Shown here piece after piece: positions 28,706 to 33,762 of a DNA stretch of 33,762 nt. The notes beneath the pieces are model-generated. The model was not told the DNA's origin, did no database searches, and saw only the letters and a program-made list of their open reading frames with translations. The position numbers and the translations under genes are program-made. Positions within the stretch are counted from its first letter, which is position 1; the number at the start of each line of letters is the position of its first letter. The DNA is from Gemmatimonadota bacterium (lineage in GTDB: Bacteria > Gemmatimonadota > Gemmatimonadetes > Gemmatimonadales > GWC2-71-9), in assembly GCA_003223395.1 (NCBI GenBank), contig QHUZ01000064.1:1-33762 (forward strand), in the 5' to 3' direction.

Positions 28706-29143
28706 ATGCGTATTCCACGCGCGCACGTCATCGGAGCCCTGCTCCTCCTGGTCGCCGCTGGCTGCCTCGGCGGCACGGGCTCCGGTCTGGTCGGTATTTG
28801 CTGTGGTGGCAATGGCGGCAACGGCGGCAACGGCACACCGGGCCTGGGGTTTTTCGTGCAGCCGAATGCCGCGGATGTCGGTCAGGCCATTACGCCGCCG
28901 GTCGAGGTCGTCGTGCGCGATACGCTCGGCGGCACCGACAGCTCATTCACCGCCAGCATCACGATCAACCTCGCATCCAATCCGACGGGCGCGACCTTGA
29001 GTGGGACTACCGTGGCGCGGCCCGTCAACGGGATCGCGAGTTTCAGCAACCTCGCGATCGACAAGGCCGGCACCTACACGCTGCAGGCGAGCGCGAGCGG
29101 CGTCTCGGTGACGAGCAACGGGTTCACGATCAACGCACCCTAG
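28706..29143 (+). CDS. Small lipoprotein with one bacterial Ig-like domain
   Basis: The 145-residue product has a lipoprotein signal peptide ending LLLVAAGC, with lipidated Cys at residue 20. Next is a Gly/Asn-rich spacer (CCGGNGGNGGNGTPG) encoded by repeated GGCAAC triplet pairs. One Ig-like beta-sandwich of the bacterial type fills about residues 48-145: FFVQPNAADVGQAITPPVEV, VVRDTLGG, TATLSGTT-like GATLSGTTVARPVNGIASF, and LAIDKAGTYTLQASASG. Such domains usually come in arrays in large adhesins; a single copy on a lipid anchor is small. Function unknown, location probably outer membrane or periplasm. The TAG stop shares the CTAG palindrome with the stop of the convergent gene. Confidence 0.85.
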   Translation: MRIPRAHVIGALLLLVAAGCLGGTGSGLVGICCGGNGGNGGNGTPGLGFFVQPNAADVGQAITPPVEVVVRDTLGGTDSSFTASITINLASNPTGATLSGTTVARPVNGIASFSNLAIDKAGTYTLQASASGVSVTSNGFTINAP

Positions 29144-31125
29144 AGCCGATAGCCTGCCAACGTCCCACTTGTAGTCTGTAAAAAAAGCATCCCCGAAATA
29201 TCGTCCACCGCATACACCGGCTCGCGTTGTTTGCCGAGGTCCACACGCGAGCGCGGTTGACCGGTGTCCTTGTCGATTTGGAGCAGGACGTTGCCGTTGC
29301 CATCCGGCGACCGCGTGAGCACGAATACGGAGCTCGGCGTCGCGAGTGAGGCCTTAAAACGCTTCGACGCCAAGGCGCCCGCCTGTTGTGAATAACCGCT
29401 CAGTTGTACCCCGCCCTGCGAGTACGCCGTTGCTAGCTGGCTGGTGATGCGTTTGGCTGTCGTATCGGTCGCGTTGCGCGAGGCTTGTGCAAAGGCGTCG
29501 CCATAGGCGGACGCCGCGGCGCCGTACAGCCCCGCGCGTACCGAGTTGATCCGGTACAACGCTCGCAGCAGTCCCGGCAGCTGCGGCGCCGGGTTGTAGA
29601 CCTGTTGTTTGATCTGCCCGTCTCGAGCGACGGTGGCGAGGTTCTGTGACGAGATCAACACGATCCCTCCGGGGCGGAGCTCGATCGCCGTCGGATCTTC
29701 GCCTCCCTGGAACTTTATCTCACCGCCGAGCGCGCGATATGTGCCGTCCTGTCGATTCACGGCATAGAGATGATGGTCTCGGCCCGCGAAGACATAAAGG
29801 GTCGATCCTTCGACGACGTGGAGCAGCCCCTCGCCCGGCGCCTTACCACCCTCGATCGCGTCCTTGAATTTCTGCTCGCCTCTCGCCAGGTCGATCACGT
29901 TTACTTCGCCGTTTGTCGCCGGATCCGAGCGCGAGATGTACAACAATCCCGCGGGTGTCAGCTCGGCGTAGTCCAGCCGGCCCTTGATCTTCACGTCCTT
30001 CTGCAGCCGCACGGTCGCCGTGGCGACGTCCAGGACATTCACGAACGTGCGCGACTCGGCATCGACGGCGAGCACGGCGGATCCGCCCGTGATGATGGCA
30101 TCCGTCACCGTGCCGCGCATGTGGAGCGGCTTCTCGGCGAGCGTCGTCCCATCTTCATAGCGCGCGATGTTGAGGCCGGTCTGCACCACGCCGTTGATGA
30201 TGCGCACGTTGCCCGTCGCTTCATCCGGCGGTGGTGACTCCGGCAGGATGATGATCCCGGCGGGATGTTGCACGATGCCGTGAACCCAGCCCTGGATGAT
30301 TGCGGGCTTGGCCCAGAGCGCCTGACCATCGGCAAGCCGGTACGCCATGAGCCGATCGTCGAACCCGACGTAGATGCGGTCGGGCTTGTCGATCGCCGGG
30401 AAGAGCCGCACGTGCTTGGCGGGATTGCCGGCGCGCGCCGTGGGGAGAGTCGCCGACCAGCGCGTCGCGCCGGTGTGCGCGTCGAGCCCACGCAGGCTCG
30501 TCAGCGTGTTGACGACGATGACGTCCGGACCGGCCTGGAGGACCTCGAGCTGCGTGCCCTCGGAAGCGACGCGCACGAGGCCCTGCATCAGCCCGCCGAG
30601 TCCACCTTTCTTCGGACCGCTCTGCTGGAACAGCGATTCGCTGACCCAACGCTGATTGCCGGTCTTGAGGTCATACAGCGCGACCACCGGCGGGCCGGAC
30701 GCGCGCCTGCCATGCACGATGAGCGTCCCGGTCTGCGGCAGCACCCGGCGCGTGACGACGCGCGTGAGACCCAGGCGCCGCGAGTCGAACAGCTCGGTCC
30801 CGGTGACGGGGTCGAAGATGACCGAGAGTCCCGGCTTTGCGGCTTCCATCAGCAATGACCCTTCGACCATGCGAACGCTGTCCACCGGGAGGCCGCCGAG
30901 CTCCGGCTTTTGCCAGACGATCTGACCGCGCTCGACATCGACGCCCGCGAGAGCGCCGTCGCTCGAGACCAGGAGCGCGCCCGCAGGGGTGATCTGCTGC
31001 CACCGGATGTCGCCGTTGAAATGGAGTGTCCAGGCCGCGACGGACCCGACGGGAGTCTGCGCGGGCGGGGGCGGCGTTGTCGGGTGAGCAGCCTGAAGCA
31101 GCGCGAGGAGCAGCGGCAGAGCCAT
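29140..31125 (-). CDS. Secreted PQQ-like beta-propeller protein
   Basis: The 661-residue product from ATG 31125 has an excellent AGGAGG (31137-31132) 6 bases upstream; the open frame to 31530 is not coding. A signal peptide (MALPLLLALLQAA) and a Pro-rich stretch lead to propeller blades of the PQQ/BamB type: WTLHFNGDIRWQQITPAGAL, LVSSDGALAGVDVERGQIVW, VALYDLKTGNQRWVSES, VNTLTSLRGLDAHTGATRW, and YAVNRQDGTYRALGG. A C-terminal helical part (about 520-600) precedes a last blade ending TTSGTLAGYRL. The blade folds around a ring and may bind ligand or scaffold envelope complexes; the real role is unknown. BamB itself is shorter and has a lipobox, absent here. Confidence 0.85.
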   Translation of the reverse strand: MALPLLLALLQAAHPTTPPPPAQTPVGSVAAWTLHFNGDIRWQQITPAGALLVSSDGALAGVDVERGQIVWQKPELGGLPVDSVRMVEGSLLMEAAKPGLSVIFDPVTGTELFDSRRLGLTRVVTRRVLPQTGTLIVHGRRASGPPVVALYDLKTGNQRWVSESLFQQSGPKKGGLGGLMQGLVRVASEGTQLEVLQAGPDVIVVNTLTSLRGLDAHTGATRWSATLPTARAGNPAKHVRLFPAIDKPDRIYVGFDDRLMAYRLADGQALWAKPAIIQGWVHGIVQHPAGIIILPESPPPDEATGNVRIINGVVQTGLNIARYEDGTTLAEKPLHMRGTVTDAIITGGSAVLAVDAESRTFVNVLDVATATVRLQKDVKIKGRLDYAELTPAGLLYISRSDPATNGEVNVIDLARGEQKFKDAIEGGKAPGEGLLHVVEGSTLYVFAGRDHHLYAVNRQDGTYRALGGEIKFQGGEDPTAIELRPGGIVLISSQNLATVARDGQIKQQVYNPAPQLPGLLRALYRINSVRAGLYGAAASAYGDAFAQASRNATDTTAKRITSQLATAYSQGGVQLSGYSQQAGALASKRFKASLATPSSVFVLTRSPDGNGNVLLQIDKDTGQPRSRVDLGKQREPVYAVDDISGMLFLQTTSGTLAGYRL

Positions 31126-31131
31126 GGGTGA

Positions 31132-31137
31132 CCTCCT
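31132..31137 (-). promoter_or_regulatory. Consensus Shine-Dalgarno fixing the start of the beta-propeller gene
   Basis: AGGAGG on the - strand, 6 bases before ATG 31125. It decides the start against the 135-residue upstream extension of the open frame. Confidence 0.85.
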
Positions 31138-31181
31138 GGGGAGGGCACATATCCCCCCATGGCGCCGTTCCGCGCAAGGGC

Positions 31182-32195
31182 CTACGGCGGGGGTGGCTCC
31201 CGGCGGAAGCGAATCTCGACGGTTCGCTGAGTGTCGATCCTGGTTTGCCGGCCGTAACGATAGGAGGTTACGACGGTCAACGAATCCTGGAGCGGCACGC
31301 CGCGCGCGATGTTGCGAAAGCGCGTGCGAAACCGCATCGCGCGCACGTCGGCCAACCGGGATCGTTCGGGCCGGGTGAGCAGGGTCTCGGTGTAGCGCAG
31401 CTCGTACGTCATCGGGTCGAGGTACGCGGCGCCCGCCATATCGGCCGAGCCGAGTCGGATCGCGGGCTCGAAATCGATGCGCACCAGCGTGTCCCCACCG
31501 ATCGTGTCGCGCCCTGCCAGCAGGAAACAATGACTCGCGACGAAGTCAGCATTGCCCAGGTCCTGCAGTTCGGCGCTATGGATCACGACGAAGCTGTCGG
31601 GATTGCCCCACGGTCCCCATGCGGGTTCGACGACGCGACCGACCGCGTAGGGATGATTCTCCTTGCTGGAAAGTCGCAGCCTCCGCAGCTGCGGCCCGCT
31701 CGTGTCGCCGCGTGCATTCACTTCGCGCGTTGCGATCTCCAGGTCGTAGTCGAACGGGTAGGAGTTCGCCAGCAGCTCGAGGCGGCGGGCGTTTTCCTGG
31801 AGTTGATCGAAGACGGCGAGTAGCGCGGCGTCACTCGAGTCGGGGCGGCCGGGCCGCGTGCACCGGGGAGCGGCGATCGTGACGGGAGGCAGCTCGATCG
31901 CGAGATGGCGGAGCGCGATTCGTACCCTGGTCGTAGTGTCGCCGCCCATGACGATCTGCGTGTCGAGCGGCGTGTAGCCGATTTGGCGGACGCTGAGCAG
32001 GTACGTGCCGGGTTTGGTTTCTCCGAACACAAACGCACCGGCGCCGTCGGTGAATTGCCGCCCGACGTTCGGATGCAGCGTGACGATGCTGAAGCCCAGT
32101 GGCTGCCCAGTTTCGGCGCTGACCACGGTGCCGCGGAGCGAGGGTTGCTGTGCGGTGGCGACTTGGACGAAGGCGAACCACGGGAGCCAGTTCAT
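31182..32195 (-). CDS. Secreted protein with carboxypeptidase-regulatory-like domain
   Basis: The 337-residue product has a short signal peptide (MNWLPWFAFVQVATAQ). A CarboxypepD_reg-type beta-sandwich follows (SLRGTVVSAETGQPLGFSIV, GRQFTDGAGAFVFGETKPGT, YLLSVRQIGYTP; residues about 18-105). The remaining 230 residues have no family I can name. They contain a conserved-looking PRCTRPG, a charged helix (LLAVFDQLQENARRLELLA), then beta-rich sequence with RLSSKENHPYAVGRVV and FLLAGRDTIGGDTLVRIDF. Proteins of this layout occur in Gemmatimonadota and Bacteroidota envelopes without known function. It lies 9 bases after the small lipoprotein stop, so the two are probably cotranscribed. The Shine-Dalgarno is weak. 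Confidence 0.8.
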   Translation of the reverse strand: MNWLPWFAFVQVATAQQPSLRGTVVSAETGQPLGFSIVTLHPNVGRQFTDGAGAFVFGETKPGTYLLSVRQIGYTPLDTQIVMGGDTTTRVRIALRHLAIELPPVTIAAPRCTRPGRPDSSDAALLAVFDQLQENARRLELLANSYPFDYDLEIATREVNARGDTSGPQLRRLRLSSKENHPYAVGRVVEPAWGPWGNPDSFVVIHSAELQDLGNADFVASHCFLLAGRDTIGGDTLVRIDFEPAIRLGSADMAGAAYLDPMTYELRYTETLLTRPERSRLADVRAMRFRTRFRNIARGVPLQDSLTVVTSYRYGRQTRIDTQRTVEIRFRREPPPP

Positions 32196-32204
32196 CGCCA
32201 GGGG

Positions 32205-32783
32205 TCAAAGTGGAGGAACTGTCATCAGCGCATAGCTTTGGGCGGCGCGCCAATCCAGCAGTTGAATCAGCGCCAAGCACGGGCGGCTCGTTCCCGTGCA
32301 GAGGCGTCCGTCGAACGTCAGCAGGGCTTTCCAGCGACCGCGCGCGGTGCTGAATTCCGCGATGCCCCGGTGACTCGCTTCATTCACGCCGTGCGGATCC
32401 ATGCGCACATGTCTCGTGCGCGCCCATTGCTGCGCCATGACATCCAGCTGCTTGTCGAAAATCACATCCCGTCCCGTTCCATGCTCCGACTTGTCCGGCG
32501 CGAACGACAAGTAGAGGACGCGGCCGTCGGGACCCGCCACGGCTTCGAGTCGACCCCAGATCCAGCTCGTGTGGCGTTCGCAACGCCGGAAGCGGTTGCC
32601 GAGGTCCTCGCATTTTCCCCAGGGGACATTGTCCTGCCTGATGAGGAACTGCTCGACGCTGTCGAGCTGCATTCCCGGGCGCATCCCCCACAGGAAAAAT
32701 GGCGAGAGCTCGGCTTTGTCCGGGTCGGAACAGGCGAGTAGCAGGGCGGCTATGCCGAGGACGCCGGCGGTGCGGGCGGACAA
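32205..32783 (-). CDS. Small lipoprotein of unknown function
   Basis: The 192-residue product from TTG 32783 has GGAGG (32793-32789) 5 bases upstream; the GTG at 32789 overlaps that ribosome site and is rejected. A lipobox LLLACS puts the lipidated Cys at about residue 18. The rest has no family I recognise: WGMRPGMQLDSVEQFL resembles the start of small domains that score a stored value against a threshold, followed by GRVLYLSFAPDKS. Four cysteines are spaced as two pairs (KCEDLGNRFRRC, LCTGTSRPC), which suggests disulfides in the periplasm. Downstream of tRNA-Leu by 28 bases, in the same direction. Confidence 0.75.
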   Translation of the reverse strand: MSARTAGVLGIAALLLACSDPDKAELSPFFLWGMRPGMQLDSVEQFLIRQDNVPWGKCEDLGNRFRRCERHTSWIWGRLEAVAGPDGRVLYLSFAPDKSEHGTGRDVIFDKQLDVMAQQWARTRHVRMDPHGVNEASHRGIAEFSTARGRWKALLTFDGRLCTGTSRPCLALIQLLDWRAAQSYALMTVPPL

Positions 32784-32811
32784 GGTCACCTCCGCGACAG
32801 AATTAGCGAGA

Positions 32812-32895
32812 TGCCCGAGGAGAGAGTCGAACTCTCATGGGGTTGCCCCCGACGGATTTTGAGTCCGTTGCGTCTGCCATTCCGCCACTCGGGCT
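32812..32895 (-). tRNA. tRNA-Leu (anticodon CAA)
   Basis: The 84-nt class II tRNA has acceptor arms GCCCGAG and CTCGGGC with discriminator A. The D-arm region is GCGGAATGGCAGACGC. The anticodon stem ACGGA/TCCGT holds the loop CTCAAAA, anticodon CAA, reading UUG leucine codons. A long variable arm (CGGGGGCAACCCCA region) and T-arm GAGAG-TTCGACT-CTCTC follow. The 3' CCA is not encoded. It reads the UUG codon in elongation only and has no role in TTG initiation. Confidence 0.96.
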
Positions 32896-33168
32896 GGGGC
32901 GCGGAAATATAGTCACGCCGGTCCTACCGCGGAGATGCTCGAACCCCTCGCAGGGTAACGCACCGGGACGTAACGCCAGCTGACCACAGATTTCGTGGTC
33001 GCCGACGGTCCACACGCATGTCGGCCTATCGCCACAGACCAGCACCCGTGCTTCGTCCGTCGTGCGTGCATGTCTCCCATTCACTCGGCACACGGCTTGC
33101 CGTGCCAAGAGCGAACCGGAAGCTCCTCCAGTTCAGGCAACCATCTTCATGCAAAGGAGAAGCGAATC
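32896..33168. other. Intergenic region between tRNA-Leu and the terminal lipoprotein
   Basis: This 273-base divergent space contains the tRNA promoter at its left end, a perfect 6-bp inverted repeat (GACCAC, 7-base loop, GTGGTC; 32982-33000), and the ribosome site AAGGAGA at 33154-33160. An open frame on the - strand (32803-33108) is a translation shadow of the tRNA. I see no further gene. Confidence 0.6.
32907..32912 (-). promoter_or_regulatory. Candidate -10 element of the tRNA-Leu promoter
   Basis: TATATT on the - strand lies 11 bases before the mature tRNA 5' end (32895), preceded by GTGAC. No convincing -35 hexamer is visible 17 bases upstream. Position is right for a short leader. Confidence 0.4.
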
Positions 33169-33762
33169 ATGCGTACGAGCGCGTTCCTCGCCCTTGCGGG
33201 CGCCTTTCTCCTGACCGGCGCGTGTCGCGAGAATTCACGCCAGCCGCTCGCTCCCTCGTTTGCCTCCTCGTCGTCCCTGCCCCACATCAACATTACCGAG
33301 CTGTCGTTACCTGTGAGTGTGAAGGCCGCCCTCACGGTCACGGACTGCAGCAACCACCCCGGCCCGAACATCACGCTCGATGGCCTGGCCGCGTTCGGTG
33401 GGTTCGGCGTGGAGATGACCTTCAGCAATAACCTGAAGGGCACGCACGACTATACCGTCGACAAGCAGGTGGACATCGCGCTGCAGCCCCCGGGGCAAAC
33501 GATGACGATCCCGAAGCAGCCGGTGCTCGGTGGTGTCGGCGGCAACCCGTTCATCTGGGTGCAGTTCGTGAACGCCGCCGGGAAGCCGACCAGCGACGAG
33601 ATCTACCTCGGGCGCTGCGTGCAAGGTTCCCGTTACGGCTTCACACACGCGGAGGTTACGACGGGATCGGCGTTCGCTGAGTTCGGGATCACGGGGTGCG
33701 AAAACAGCCCAGGCCCGTTCATCAGTATTGACGCCAGCCTGGCGTACGAGGGTCTCGGCGCG
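33169..33762 (+). CDS. Lipoprotein with an internally duplicated domain (3' end cut by window)
   Basis: The ATG at 33169 has AAGGAGA 8 bases upstream, and the frame stays open to the window end, giving 198 residues. The lipoprotein signal peptide MRTSAFLALAGAFLLTGAC puts the lipidated Cys at residue 19. A Ser-rich spacer leads to two copies of a beta-rich unit. Copy one carries CSNHPGPNITLDG at Cys60 with GGFGVEMTF; copy two carries CENSPGPFISIDA at Cys177, cut by the window. The period is 117 residues. I do not recognise the family. Surface or periplasmic location is inferred from the lipobox. Confidence 0.8.
   Translation, partial: MRTSAFLALAGAFLLTGACRENSRQPLAPSFASSSSLPHINITELSLPVSVKAALTVTDCSNHPGPNITLDGLAAFGGFGVEMTFSNNLKGTHDYTVDKQVDIALQPPGQTMTIPKQPVLGGVGGNPFIWVQFVNAAGKPTSDEIYLGRCVQGSRYGFTHAEVTTGSAFAEFGITGCENSPGPFISIDASLAYEGLGA

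Noticed and set aside
28808-28840. Repeat-like GGCAAC units as a CRISPR or minisatellite
   Set aside because: They encode a short Asn/Gly spacer after the lipobox; there are too few units and no spacers.
32803-33108. Possible small - strand protein ending in a SKSVGGNPMRVRL-like sequence
   Set aside because: This is the well-known false protein produced by translating a tRNA-Leu gene.

Overview
The window is a dense, GC-rich bacterial chromosome segment. Outer-membrane receptors, lipoprotein signal peptides, a PDZ-containing M61 peptidase, a BTAD/TPR regulator paired with a TonB-dependent receptor, and frequent GTG and TTG starts suggest a Gram-negative (diderm) member of the Gemmatimonadota or a close relative. 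This placement rests on gene content and style, not on a marker-gene tree. No CRISPR array, insertion sequence, phage gene or obvious horizontally acquired island is visible.

Left edge (1-5084, + strand): the 3' part of a membrane-anchored BTAD/TolB-like/TPR protein is translationally coupled (ATGA) to a large TonB-dependent receptor with an N-terminal carboxypeptidase-regulatory-like domain. It meets the malate dehydrogenase gene tail to tail.

Centre (5098-28601, all - strand): a long run of housekeeping genes. In transcription order they are icd, pepA, a small plug-domain outer-membrane protein, yicC, gmk, rpoZ, coaBC, a family-4 uracil-DNA glycosylase, dnaB, radA, ispD, tsaC/sua5, a low-molecular-weight protein phosphatase, aroE, a truncated comF, gap, pgk, tpiA, secG, carA, an HU/IHF-like gene, an M61 peptidase, moaD, moaE, moaA and mdh. 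From icd to carA neighbouring genes mostly overlap. Nine junctions in the whole window are the 4-base NTGA type, three of them with a TTG start. A consensus-like sigma70 promoter restarts transcription before HU. A perfect TATAAT sits 6 bases before the moaD start, and long palindromes precede the M61 gene and mdh.

Right part (28706-33762): a cluster of envelope genes. It holds a one-domain Ig-like lipoprotein (+), then on the - strand a beta-propeller protein, a regulatory-domain secreted protein, a small lipoprotein and tRNA-Leu(CAA). A + strand lipoprotein with an internal duplication runs off the end.

The most notable anomaly is the comF/gap junction near 14405-14425. ComF loses its phosphoribosyltransferase half exactly where GAPDH loses its first beta-strand and the first glycine of its NAD-binding loop. 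This is either a real deletion that fused the two genes or an assembly error. Other points of interest are two palindromic elements inside the coding sequence of the uracil-DNA glycosylase, possible leaderless starts for moaD and icd, a CTAG palindrome that gives both stop codons of two convergent genes, and a CoaC domain without the usual active-site cysteine. I see no convincing new defence, mobile or biosynthetic system.
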